A DNA stretch of 64,000 nucleotides from Ilyomonas sp963847085 (GTDB lineage: Bacteria > Bacteroidota > Bacteroidia > Chitinophagales > Chitinophagaceae): contig CAWJYO010000008.1 in the NCBI GenBank assembly GCA_963847085.1, forward strand, positions 124,001 to 188,000. Reading direction: 5' to 3'. The notes below the pieces were generated by a model. That model worked only from the letters and a program-made list of their open reading frames with translations. It did not search any database and was not told where the DNA came from. The position numbers were made by a program, and so were the translations under genes. Positions 18,892 through 27,967 of the stretch are shown here, piece by piece (the first letter of the stretch is position 1; the number at the start of each line of letters is the position of its first letter).

Positions 18892-19749
18892 GTGGAATAT
18901 AATATAGCAGAAAACAGTTGCCCTGTACCGCAAGGAATTCTCGTAGTAATTGGTGGTAAAGAAGATAAAGGAGACAGACCGGAGGACAATAATGAAAACA
19001 GGGAAAATATTTTAAAACGTTTTGTAGAACTCACCAATAAGCAAGGCCCTTGTATAGAAGTAATTACAACCGCATCGGAAGAAGGCGATGAAATGTTTGA
19101 AGATTACCGTAAGGTGTTTGAAAAGCTGGGCTTTAAAAACATTGGGCATATTCATCACAACGTGCGCAAAGATGTGCTGAATGATGATTTGAAAGATCGA
19201 ATTAATAAAGCCAATGCTTTCTTCTTTACAGGCGGCGACCAGTTAAAGCTGACTTCGCTGTATGGTGGCACATCTTTTCTCACACAATTAAAACAGCGAT
19301 ATATACGCGATGCCATTATTATCGGTGGAACCAGTGCCGGCGCTATGGCTTTGTCAACACCGATGATATACGCAGGCAATAAAGAAAAACAACAAATAAC
19401 CGGCGAAATCAAAATTACAACAGGCCTTGAGTTTTTGAAAGATGTATGTATTGATACGCATTTTATTGACAGAGCCAGGTTTGTAAGAATGGCGCAGGTT
19501 ATTGCTACCAACCCAACATCAATAGGAATAGGCATTGAAGAAGATACAGCGATTATTGTGCGCAATGGCCTCGAAGCAGAAGTGATTGGCAATGGATTGG
19601 TAACGATAATTGAAGGGTTCAATATTTCATCGAGCAATATCACCGAATTTGGAGATGGCAATAAAATAGCAATCAGTGATATGAAAGTGCATCTGATGGG
19701 CAAAGACAGCACGTACCGCATACAACAAATCAATCCACCTCATAAGTAA
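18892..19749 (+). CDS. cphB: Cyanophycinase
   Basis: 285 residues from a GTG start; no in-frame ATG lies nearby. A serine hydrolase of peptidase family S51 that cuts cyanophycin (multi-L-arginyl-poly-L-aspartate) to beta-Asp-Arg dipeptides. The nucleophile elbow is GGTSAGAMALS, preceded by AFFFTGGDQLKL, and DTHFIDRARFVRM is a family signature. There is no signal peptide, so it is an intracellular type for mobilising stored polymer. Its stop codon is the first three bases of the target duplication of the IS that follows. Downstream across that IS are isoaspartyl peptidase and cyanophycin synthetase. Confidence 0.93.
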   Translation: MEYNIAENSCPVPQGILVVIGGKEDKGDRPEDNNENRENILKRFVELTNKQGPCIEVITTASEEGDEMFEDYRKVFEKLGFKNIGHIHHNVRKDVLNDDLKDRINKANAFFFTGGDQLKLTSLYGGTSFLTQLKQRYIRDAIIIGGTSAGAMALSTPMIYAGNKEKQQITGEIKITTGLEFLKDVCIDTHFIDRARFVRMAQVIATNPTSIGIGIEEDTAIIVRNGLEAEVIGNGLVTIIEGFNISSSNITEFGDGNKIAISDMKVHLMGKDSTYRIQQINPPHK

Positions 19750-19754
19750 GAATC
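19747..19754. repeat. Left target-site duplication of the IS256-family element
   Basis: TAAGAATC, identical to 21147-21154. Its first three bases are the cyanophycinase stop codon. Confidence 0.85.
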
Positions 19755-19801
19755 GGGTCTGTAAAATGAACTGTGTCAGAAAGATAATGAGGTAATAGTT
19801 T

Positions 19802-19850
19802 AAAAGAGGCGGTGTTGGCTCCCTTCAAAGAGCAAGGCACCGCCTCTTTT
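19802..19850 (-). terminator. Hairpin terminator at the end of the transposase gene
   Basis: 13-bp perfect arms AAAAGAGGCGGTG / CACCGCCTCTTTT inside the IS left end, 14 bp beyond the transposase stop. It probably ends transposase transcription and also shields it from read-in from cyanophycinase. Confidence 0.7.
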
Positions 19851-19863
19851 TTACGGTGCATTA

Positions 19864-21114
19864 TCAAAGATCTGTTTTCATTCTGTCAGCAAATATAATT
19901 TTTAGTTGAGAGGCTGAATGAGCCCAGTTAAGGAGCGGCATGGTCCATTTCTTCTCTATGCGCTCTGTGGCCAGGTAAATGAGTTTCAATAGTGCCATAT
20001 CGCTAGTGAAGACGCCTTTGTTTTTTGTTACTTTCCTGATCTGCCGGTGATAGCCTTCGATGGTGTTGGTAGTATAGATAAGCTTGCGGATGCCGTCAGG
20101 ATATTTAAAATAAGTACTTAGTTTAGCCCAGTTGTTTTGCCAGGAAGCAATGACCATGGGATATTTCTTATTCCCCTTTTCTTTTAAAGTTTCCAGTTTA
20201 TCCAGGGCTTCGCTTTCACTACCGGCTCTGTAGACCGGCTTCAGGTCTGCCATAAACAGCTTCTGATCTTTTCTGGCTACATACTTTATGCTGTTTCTGA
20301 TCTGATGTACCACACAGGTTTGTATCTCTGTTAATGGATAAATGGTTCGAATGGCTTCATCAAAGCCTTTAAGGTTATCAATGCAGGCAATCAGAATATC
20401 TTCTACGCCTCTTTGTTTGAGATCATTGATAACGCCCAGCCAGAAGTTAGCCCCTTCACTCCCTGACACATACATGCCCAATACTTCTTTTCTTCCATCT
20501 TTATTGATGCCCAATATATTGTATACGCACCGGGTTTGTGTGCGGCCATCTTCCTTTACCTTGTAGTACATAGCATCCAACCATACAATACAATAGAGGC
20601 TTTCCAGCGGACGCTGCTGCCATTCTTTTACCAGCGGGATAACCTTGTCCGTTATACTGCTTAAAGTGGCAGCAGAGATGTCGGTATCGTATGTTTCTTT
20701 GATATGGGCTGAGATGTCGCGCAGGCTGGTGCCTAACCCATACAAACCAATGATTTTGTCTTCTAAGCTTTGCGCCATGATGGTTTCCCGCTTCTTTACG
20801 ATCTCCGGCTCAAAACTACTCAGCCGGTCACGCGGTGGATTGATTTCTATACTGCCTGCTGAGGTTTTTAAAAGCTTGCTGCCTTTGCCGTTTTTGCGGT
20901 TGCCCCTTCTTCGCTCTTCTTCATCGAGGTGCGCTTCAAGTTCTCCTTCCAGCATCTCATTAATGATATCTTCAAGTAAGGGTGCAAAGGCACCGCCTTT
21001 ACTAAACAACGACTTACCGCTACGCAGTTGTTCCTTTACTTTCTGTTTGGCCGCTTCATAATCGAACGGCTCCTTTTCTTTGTTCTCCATTTTCTGTGTT
21101 TTAAAGTTAAGCAC
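19864..21114 (-). CDS. IS256-family transposase
   Basis: 416 residues, full length and uninterrupted. The catalytic triad of the Mutator/IS256 group is visible: Asp in IVWLDAMYYKV, Asp in ACIDNLKGFDEAI, and Glu in TNTIEGYHRQIRK. CVVHQIRNSIKYV and the N-terminal EGELEAHLDEEERRRGNRKNG are family signatures. An alternative start at MENKEKEPF (codon 9) is possible. Cut-and-copy transposition with 8-9 bp target duplications is known for the family and agrees with the duplication seen here. Confidence 0.96.
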   Translation of the reverse strand: MLNFKTQKMENKEKEPFDYEAAKQKVKEQLRSGKSLFSKGGAFAPLLEDIINEMLEGELEAHLDEEERRRGNRKNGKGSKLLKTSAGSIEINPPRDRLSSFEPEIVKKRETIMAQSLEDKIIGLYGLGTSLRDISAHIKETYDTDISAATLSSITDKVIPLVKEWQQRPLESLYCIVWLDAMYYKVKEDGRTQTRCVYNILGINKDGRKEVLGMYVSGSEGANFWLGVINDLKQRGVEDILIACIDNLKGFDEAIRTIYPLTEIQTCVVHQIRNSIKYVARKDQKLFMADLKPVYRAGSESEALDKLETLKEKGNKKYPMVIASWQNNWAKLSTYFKYPDGIRKLIYTTNTIEGYHRQIRKVTKNKGVFTSDMALLKLIYLATERIEKKWTMPLLNWAHSASQLKIIFADRMKTDL

Positions 21115-21146
21115 TTAACTCCTGACACAGTTTATTTTACACTCTC

Positions 21147-21154
21147 TAAGAATC
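21147..21154. repeat. Right target-site duplication of the IS256-family element
   Basis: TAAGAATC, identical to 19747-19754. It marks where the DNA downstream of cyanophycinase resumes. Confidence 0.85.
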
Positions 21155-21166
21155 ATAATAGTGTTG

Positions 21167-21202
21167 CAAACATTTGGTTTTATGCATAAAACCAAATGTT
21201 TG
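21167..21202. terminator. 36-nt perfect palindrome, probable bidirectional terminator
   Basis: Two 18-nt arms (CAAACATTTGGTTTTATG and its complement) without loop, ending in GTTTG. It lies between the converging cyanophycinase and isoaspartyl peptidase genes. Before the IS arrived it would have been about 15 bp after the cyanophycinase stop. Confidence 0.65.
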
Positions 21203-21233
21203 TAAGTGTGATTATCTGTAATCTCTTTCGTAC

Positions 21234-22152
21234 TCAATAAATAGCTATCTGCAATTCCGCATCACTGCTCATCCACGCACGATGCATTCGTTCACTGTTA
21301 AAACTGATTCCGATATCACCATTTGTATTTACACTTATCACACCGATATCTCCATTCACATTTTTGTTTTTTTCTTTAATGATGTAATCACATGCTTCCT
21401 GCAATTGATAGCCTCCGTATTCAATAGCAGCAGCAATATCATGCGTAATCACATTGTTAATGAGCAATTCACCATCGCCGGTTCCAGATGCTGCGCAGGT
21501 CTTATTGTTGGCATAACAACCGGCACCGATGATACAGCTATCGCCAACCCTTCCGCTCAGGCTGTTGGTAATACCACCTGTTGATGTAGCCGCTGCAATG
21601 TTTCCTTTTTTATCCAATGCAACAGCGCCAACTGTTCCATGTATCCGTTGCTTTAATAGTTCGTCCATAGATTTTTTGTCGCGCTCTTCTGCAAACAAAT
21701 CATATTGATGATTAGTGATAAAATAAGCATCAGCTTCCAACTCAATATTTTTAGCTTTAGCAAGTTCCAATGCACCGTTGCCCGAGACCATAACATGATT
21801 TGTTTTCTCCATAATATATCTTGCCAATACAACCGGATTTTTTACGTTTCTTAGCATAGATACTGCACCGGCACTCAGCTTTTCTCCATCCATAATGGCA
21901 GCATCCATTTCCACTTCCCCTTTATTGTTCAATGCGCTGCCTCTGCCCCGAATTAAATAAATAATTATTCTCAAGGTGTTTTACGGCTTCTTCAACCGCA
22001 TCAACTGCACTGCCTCCTTTCTCTAACACTTTATAACCGGCTGTAACTGCCTCTTTCAAACCTTCTTCATAGCCGGTTTTGTTTTCGTGAATATAATCTG
22101 AATCAGGACCTGCACCACCATGTATAGCTATTGCGATTTTCTGCATATTCAT
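21234..22152 (-). CDS. iaaA: Isoaspartyl peptidase / L-asparaginase (Ntn hydrolase), frameshifted
   Basis: About 306 residues in two frames. N-terminal AIAIHGGAGPDSD, GGSAVDAVEEAV and LENNYLFNSG, then RGSALNNKGEVEMDAA. The autoprocessing Thr is in RIHGTVGAVALD; SGRVGDSCIIGAGCYAN and ASGTGDGELL form the substrate site. The break near 21953 is one extra G in a GGGG run (NSG then RGS). The enzyme cuts beta-aspartyl dipeptides; in this cluster it would finish the degradation of cyanophycin by splitting beta-Asp-Arg from cyanophycinase. Confidence 0.9.
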
Positions 22153-22253
22153 TTCTATCGTTAAAGATTTTAGACAAATAAATTCTGCCTGAATTACACT
22201 GTTGCAATTCAGTTTCGATGGTAAAACTTATGTAGCTATAATATCCGCCAGAA

Positions 22254-22472
22254 TTAATGTTGGATAGAGTCCCTTTTTCCCGCTGTGTCGGTGGCTGCGT
22301 TTACACCGGTAGGCGAACTGCCTTGCAACATCTTTCCGTTGCCGGCGCTATCGCTATTGGGTTGATTATTGCTGCGTAAATCATGGGTTTCATCAGAAGT
22401 TTGATTGCTTCCGCAGGAAGAAAGAGTAAAAACAAAAGCTGCCATTACAAGTAGGAGTTTCATAGGTTTCAT
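22254..22472 (-). CDS. Small hypothetical lipoprotein
   Basis: 72 residues: a signal peptide with lipobox TLSSC, followed by a short, polar Ser/Asn/Asp-rich tail with no recognisable domain. Located between iaaA and cphA on the same strand. Function unknown; small exported lipoproteins of this style are common in Bacteroidota. Confidence 0.65.
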   Translation of the reverse strand: MKPMKLLLVMAAFVFTLSSCGSNQTSDETHDLRSNNQPNSDSAGNGKMLQGSSPTGVNAATDTAGKRDSIQH

Positions 22473-22757
22473 GTTCGCATTTTTAGGTTAAGAATAATGA
22501 TTCGAGATGCTTATTTATTGGTGCTTTTAAAAGTTATAATAATTATCGCTATTAAAGTTGTACAATAAATTTTTTGTTTGTTTCTAAATTTTTATCGGTT
22601 GAAAATTGTCTTCAATACGATTCGGATTACCGGTTCGCAATTGTACAACGTAGCTCCATAGCTCTCACAAATAAAATGCCGTACAAAGCTTGTTTTAAGT
22701 TGAAAGAAATAGTTATCAGATTAATGATTTGATAGGAATATGTAAAGCATTCATGAG

Positions 22758-22842
22758 GTAGTATATCACTTTGAATTTGTCCCGCAGATTTCTCCGATCT
22801 GCGCAGAAAAACTGTATGAATCTGCGGCTATTTGCGGGACAC
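22758..22842 (-). repeat. MITE-like element, degenerate copy
   Basis: Starts with GTAGTATATCACTTTGAATT and continues TGTCCCGCAGAT, 31 of 32 bases identical to the terminal repeat of the element at 27768-27880. The internal part (ACTGTATGAATCTGCGGCTA) is the reverse complement of that copy's core. The right terminal repeat is mostly lost after GGGACACTG. It lies in the 496-bp gap between the small lipoprotein and cphA. Confidence 0.75.
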
Positions 22843-22881
22843 TGTATTTTAAACTCACACTATTATTTTTTCTGCAAAAAC

Positions 22882-22941
22882 AAACCACATAGCAGAAACA
22901 TACATTCACAAACAAGGAACTATGTTTCTGCTATGTGGTTT
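22882..22941 (-). terminator. Strong hairpin after cphA
   Basis: Perfect 21-bp arms beginning AAACCACATAGCAGAAACAT, with an 18-nt loop, 28 bp beyond the cphA stop. Most likely the cphA terminator. Confidence 0.7.
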
Positions 22942-22968
22942 AGACAATTGATAAAAGCTTATCAGAAA

Positions 22969-25592
22969 TTAAACCTCCTGTAATGCTAATGGCTGCTGTT
23001 GTTGTGCCATTAGAAACTCAATACTTTTTTGGGTTTCATCACTGCAATTCACAATAAAGCTGTCTTTATCGGCATGCTCAATTGCAAAAGATAAAGCTTC
23101 CATTTCATCAGAAATTACGGTGGTTTCCATGTTTGGTTTTGCACTAAAAATGCCTTGCATAATGAGCCTGGTTATTTCTTCATTCGTTCTGCCCCTGCTA
23201 TCTTTATCGTGCCGTATAATGATTTCATCAAAAATTTCCGCCGCATATTTTCCCATGGTTATGATGTCTTCGTCTCTTCTGTCGCCCGCACAACCAATGA
23301 TACCCGTTTTTCTTTTTGCAGTTACCTGTTGCATAAATTCTTTAAGTTGTTTAAAGCCATCGGTATTGTGCGCATAATCAACCATCACTTCAAAGTTTTT
23401 TACTTTAAAGATATTCATGCGTCCGGGCGTAAGCTCAGGTCCGGGCACAAATGTTTGCAATGCTTTGCGAATGATACGTGTATCAAAATCACTGATGGAC
23501 GCAGCTAAAATTGCAGGCAGCACATTCTTTATCATACAGGCAGCTCTTCCATTCAATGTAAGCGGCACATCAGTAACTCTTGCAATGCGTATTTTCCATT
23601 CGCCTTTGCAAATTGTAAAATGTCCTTTCTCAATGATAGCTGCCCAGCCGCCTTCTTCACAGTGCTGTTGTATTCGTTCATTATTTTCATCAATGCTGAA
23701 TAATGCAATGTTGCAATCAAGCTCATCTTTCAAAGCATATACAATGTCATCGTCCGCATTCAGAATGGCAAAGCCATCGTTAAACACACTGCGTACAACA
23801 ACCGATTTTACTTTAGCAAGGTCTTCAATGGTATGAATATCGTTCAAACCCAAATGGTCTTCAGTAATGTTGGTGATGATACCGATATTGCATTTATCAA
23901 AACCCAAACCTGAACGCAATATGCCACCACGAGCCGTTTCCAGCACAGCAAAATCAACCGAAGGATCGCGCAGAACAGCTTCGGCACTGGAAGGTCCGCT
24001 GCAATCGCCTGCATAAATTAATTGGTCCTGAATATAGATGCCATCGGTGGTTGTATAACCCGTATTATGTCCCGCGTTTTTTGCAATGTGAGCAATCAAT
24101 CTGGTTACCGTTGTTTTGCCATTGGTTCCTGTTACAGCTACCACAGGTATGCGCGAAGCAGCAGCGTTTGGATAGAGCATCTTTACCACGGCTTCACCTA
24201 CATTTCTTGGCGTGCCTTGAGAAGGAGCAAGGTGCATACGAAAGCCGGGCGCTGCGTTTACTTCAACCACAGCTCCGTTGTGTTGAGTGATGGGTTGAGT
24301 AATGTCTTCTGCCACTATATCAATGCCGCAAATATCAAGGTTCATTATCCTGGCAATGCGTTCTGCTAAAAATATATTTTGCGGATGAACAGCATTGGTT
24401 ACATCTCTTGCAGTACCTCCGGTGCTAAGGTTCGCGGTGTCTTTTAAAAACAAAACAGTGCCTTGGGCTAACACTGAATTTAGGGTAAGATTTTTTCTTT
24501 CAAGAAGAGAAATCGTTTGCGCATCAATTTTTATTTTGGTTAATATCTTCTCGTGACCTTCGCCACGATTAGGGTCGTTGTTTTCTTTATCAACCAGTTG
24601 TTGTATCGTTGAAATGCCATCACCCACAACCATGGCAGGCGTTCTTCTTGCTGCTGCTTCCAGCTTATAATTGATTACAAGAAACCGATAATCCTGCCCT
24701 TTGATAAACCGTTCAACAATGATTTCGGAGGAATATTGCTCTGCTTTTTTAAATGCTTTCAATGCTTCGTCAACTGTTGTAATATTGGTGGTAATCCCTT
24801 TGCCATGGTTAGCATCTAACGGCTTTATTACAATCGGAAAATTGATTTCGTTGATAGCTTCTTTCAGTTCGTCTTCATCAGTAATCACCAAACCCTCGGG
24901 TACGGGGATAAAGTTTTTGGCCAGCATTTTTTTGGTAGCTTCTTTATCTGATGCAAGGTTAACACCTACACTGCTTGTGGTGCAGGACATCGTAGCTTCG
25001 AGTATCTTTTGATTTACGCCCTGACCGAGCATAATAAGTGAATCGTCGTTCAGACGCTTGTACGGTATGCCTCTTTTTTTAGCTGCGTTTAAAATGGATT
25101 GTGTGCTGGGACCAACACCTTTGTTTTTGTTGATATTTATCAATGCGTCAATGTCTTTTGCAGGTTATAGGGTTGATTGTTTCTCAACGCTTCTGCAATG
25201 CGCACGGCAGCCTTGGCTGCATAAATACCTGCGCTTTCTACCTGGTAGGAAAATATAACATTGTACACTCCATACTCCACAGTGGAGCGTGTACGCCCAA
25301 AACCGCAGGGCATGCCGGCAAGCGATTGAATTTCCAAAGCAATATGCTCAATAACATGACCCAGCCAGGTTCCTTTTCTTATGCGCTCAAACAAACCACC
25401 CGGTCCTTTTTCAGAACATCGGTGCTCGTACAACGATGGTAACAAGTGTTCAATGCGTTCTGCAAAGCCATCAATTTGGTTGGTGGGTGTTTCCTCTGCT
25501 TCCTGCAGATTTAACTTCATTACAATTAACTGTTTTCGGTAAGTTGACCAATAATTAGGACCGCGTAAAACTTTAATGCTAATGATTTTCAT
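22969..25592 (-). CDS. cphA: Cyanophycin synthetase CphA, frameshifted
   Basis: About 875 residues when two frames are joined, the usual length. The N-terminal domain begins at 25592 (MKIISIKVLRGPNYWS; GTWLGHVIEHIALEIQSLAG; GFGRTRST). Then an ATP-grasp domain (LDANHGKGITTNI, DICGIDIVAED) that adds Asp, and a Mur-ligase domain (VAVTGTNGKTTVTRLIAHI, ITNITEDHLGL, FEVMVDYAHNTDG) that adds Arg. The frame shifts near 25155: one extra A in the AAAA run would read NLQKDIDALININKNKG. As written the gene gives two overlapping ORFs. It makes the nitrogen/carbon reserve polymer from ATP, Asp and Arg. Confidence 0.93.
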
Positions 25593-26642
25593 AAGGCAAT
25601 TATTAAACTTAATTTTAATTGAAGTGTTTATATCGTTATCGTTTCTTATTGCATTTGATTGTGAAAAATGTCCCGCCACAAAAATGATGACAAACGATAT
25701 TTTGAATACAATGTGAAAGAGTTCATAGAATTTAAGACGTACATTAACTTATATAAAAGCGATCTGTGTTGCATAAAGTGGAATGAGTTGAACACATCTG
25801 CAACCAAAAGACTGAGAATCAGTTTTCCCATAGTGTAAAAATTTATAGGTTAAAATGTAATTGATCAATTAAAAGCATTCGTTAATCTCAATTTTATATG
25901 GCTGTCAGGAGCGAAAATGTTAATGGATTGTGTTTAGATTAGCATTTTAATGGAGTAAAAAATATGCCAACTCGCTACATCGTTCTAAAAAAATTGACAT
26001 GGATTATGTGCCTTCGATTTCTCAATTCAACAGAGCTTTTTCTATATCCATCATGTGTGTTGCTATACCTGCAAATGTTGCACACCACAGATATTTAAAA
26101 ATGAATCTGTTGGATTGCGTTGAATTGAAATGCACCTTTTAATTTACCGTTTTTTCAGGTCGTCATCTGCTATCATAACATTTGATACCCACGACATGAA
26201 TTTTATTTTCTTAGAGTCGTTGTGCAATAGTTCTTCAGTTATGGTTGTGATATTGTTAGTTGTGTTTATAATTCAATTCCACATTGCCCATTTAAAGCAG
26301 CGCTATCAGAAGCAGTGTGCATCAATATGATGTCAATGATTAGTAATTGTGGCTGTTTAATCTATTGTAGTTATCTAAGTAGAATTTGAAGCACTAAAAA
26401 ACAAAAAGCTTTTGAATGATTGTATTCAAAAGCTTTTTGTTTTTGCTCATTTTTAGTCGGGGTGACAAGATTAGAATCGTCTTATTAAATAGTTAAATAT
26501 CAGCCTGTTACGAACAATCACAATAAAGAACTAACGAATAACTCAGCAGTAAAGCTAACTGGAAGTAAAGTTAGGAAATGGAAGATATAACTCACCCATT
26601 TTATCTTTACAAATTTATGCGTAGAAAAAATTCAACTCTCAT
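25593..26642. other. Non-coding region of about 1 kb
   Basis: AT-rich, with only short ORFs that look random. It includes the probable cphA promoter near the left edge and a strong isolated hairpin at 26397-26444. No homologous gene remnant was recognised. Confidence 0.55.
26397..26444. terminator. Isolated strong hairpin, probable bidirectional terminator
   Basis: 21-bp perfect arms AAAAACAAAAAGCTTTTGAA(T) with loop GATTGT and an A run/T run on the outer ends. There is no gene within 800 bp upstream on the plus strand, so it may serve an unannotated small RNA, a lost gene, or insulate the toxin-antitoxin pair. Confidence 0.6.
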
Positions 26643-26675
26643 TTTGCATATTTTCATACCTTTCATTTATAGTTT
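26643..26675 (+). promoter_or_regulatory. Possible Bacteroidota-type promoter of the toxin-antitoxin pair
   Basis: TTTG at 26643-26646 and TATAGTTT at 26668-26675, 21 bp apart, resemble the TTTG / TAnnTTTG boxes of the phylum. Transcription would then begin very near the antitoxin ATG at 26683. Weak evidence. Confidence 0.3.
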
Positions 26676-26682
26676 TCACCGT

Positions 26683-27117
26683 ATGGCAACAACAAATGTA
26701 TCTCAGCCAAATGCTTTTATAAAAAAGTTTCAGCATCTCGCTATTCATTCACGGTATGACATAGTTTTCTCTGCCCGCAATGGCGTTTCTACTAAGGTTT
26801 TTTATGATCTTGCAGAAGTTACAAAAATGCCTGAAAAAACACTGGCTCGCCTTCTGAATTTGTCCCCCCGCACCATCAGCAATTATAAAGAGCAAAAGAA
26901 AAAGTTAGAACCCATTTATAGTGAACACCTGCTCAAATTAATCTCACTCTTTGAGAAAGGAGAAGAACTGTTCGGTACAGTAGACCAATTCAACCAATGG
27001 CTGCAAAAGCCTTTTTGGAACAGCCGGGAACTTCCTTTTGACTGGCTGATTACGCCAGGTGGCGTTGACCTGCTGATGAATGAAATGGATAGACTTGCAG
27101 AAGGATATCCTGTATAA
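26683..27117 (+). CDS. Xre/MbcA/ParS-type antitoxin (DUF2384)
   Basis: 144 residues from ATG 26683 (MATTNVSQPNAF). The open frame extends back to 26578, but the extra 35 residues look non-native. The N-terminal half is an Xre-like helix-turn-helix (FYDLAEVTKMPEKTLARLL, LSPRTISNYKEQKK). The C-terminal half (about 90-144) is the toxin-binding DUF2384 region: SLFEKGEELFGTVDQFNQWL, then LPFDWLITPGGVDLLMNEM. It neutralises the RES toxin, 8 bp downstream, and usually represses the operon. Confidence 0.88.
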   Translation: MATTNVSQPNAFIKKFQHLAIHSRYDIVFSARNGVSTKVFYDLAEVTKMPEKTLARLLNLSPRTISNYKEQKKKLEPIYSEHLLKLISLFEKGEELFGTVDQFNQWLQKPFWNSRELPFDWLITPGGVDLLMNEMDRLAEGYPV

Positions 27118-27125
27118 ACATTGCT

Positions 27126-27599
27126 ATGCTGCTATATCGCATTACACACAAGAAATGGAGTCAGTCCCTATTTGCATCCGGTTTGGAAGGAAGATGGAAC
27201 CGAGAAGGTAATAAGGTAATTTACTGTGCAGAGTCCATTGCGCTGGCATTTTTAGAAAACATGGTGAGAAGGCAGGCCATAGGTTTTAATGGTGACTTTA
27301 AAATCATGTTCATTGAAGTGCCCGATTCATTAACGGTAGCAGAGATAAAAGCTGATGATTTGGACAAGGGATGGAGAGATGTTCGTGATTATACGAAATG
27401 CCAAGAAGTGGGCAATCGCTGGTATGATGGAGGCAAAGTGCCCATATTGAAAGTGCCATCTGGTGTGCTACCACAAGCTTACAATTATGTCATTAATTCA
27501 CTTCATCCTGACTATGAAATGATAAAAGGGGTACAAACGACCGCTTTGGTTCCTGATGAGCGTATTGAAGACATTTTAAAGCAATACGCAAAGAAGTAA
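27126..27599 (+). CDS. RES-domain toxin
   Basis: 157 residues covering one RES domain. The name-giving residues are visible: Arg in LLYRITHKKW, Glu in YCAESIALAFLE, and Ser in LKVPSGVLPQA, with GLEGRWNREGNKVIY in between. RES toxins related to MbcT and RES-Xre systems degrade NAD+. Length and spacing to the antitoxin are standard and both genes are intact. Confidence 0.9.
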   Translation: MLLYRITHKKWSQSLFASGLEGRWNREGNKVIYCAESIALAFLENMVRRQAIGFNGDFKIMFIEVPDSLTVAEIKADDLDKGWRDVRDYTKCQEVGNRWYDGGKVPILKVPSGVLPQAYNYVINSLHPDYEMIKGVQTTALVPDERIEDILKQYAKK

Positions 27600-27767
27600 A
27601 TCAACGCGTTATCGTATCTATACCTTTTCAATGAATTCAACACTTGCACAAGTAAGTGTGATAACCTATATCTGAATATTCAAATACTCATTCAGTCAGC
27701 ATTTTAGTGAATTTATAAGTCGTGTTACGTGTTGTTTACTTTATTTTATAGGTCAATACAAAAATTA

Positions 27768-27880
27768 GTAGTGTATCACTTTGAATTTGTCCCGCAGATG
27801 ACGCAAATAGCCGCAGATTCATACAGTTTATCAGCGCAGATCCGCGACATCTGCGGGACAAATTCAAAGTGATACACTAC
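27768..27880 (+). repeat. MITE-like element with 32-bp perfect terminal inverted repeats
   Basis: 113 bp. The ends 27768-27799 and 27849-27880 are exact inverse copies (GTAGTGTATCACTTTGAATT then TGTCCCGCAGAT). The 49-bp core contains GCCGCAGATTCATACAGTTT. A second, degenerate copy lies at 22758 in the opposite orientation. It encodes no protein, so it would be moved by a transposase in trans. It sits between the toxin-antitoxin pair and the phosphonate island. Confidence 0.85.
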
Positions 27881-27967
27881 CCAAAAATTTAATAATTAAG
27901 TTTTCTTCCCTTAACATTCTCGTCACCTGCAAACAGTACGTTCGCCGTTGCAAAACGACGCACAAAA

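Larger units (their letters stand above)
19755..21146 (-). mobile_element. IS256-family insertion sequence, complete (1392 bp)
   Basis: The outer ends read GGGTCTGTAAAATGAACTGT on the left and GAGAGTGTAAAATAAACTGT on the right (inverse strand), and both continue into GTCAG: imperfect terminal repeats of about 25 bp. An 8-bp duplication, TAAGAATC, flanks both ends. One intact transposase gene fills the element. The exact duplication points to a recent insertion. Confidence 0.92.

Noticed and set aside
25140..25592. Separate small gene before cphA
   Set aside because: It is the standard N-terminal domain of cyanophycin synthetase; one added base in an A run restores a single continuous gene of normal size.
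26130..26330. Short ORF in the 1-kb gap before the toxin-antitoxin pair
   Set aside because: Composition looks random, with no signal peptide, domain or neighbour support.
26578..26682. Longer antitoxin starting at 26578
   Set aside because: The extra 35 residues are hydrophobic and unlike the family, and a promoter-like pair lies inside that stretch; ATG 26683 gives a normal N-terminus.
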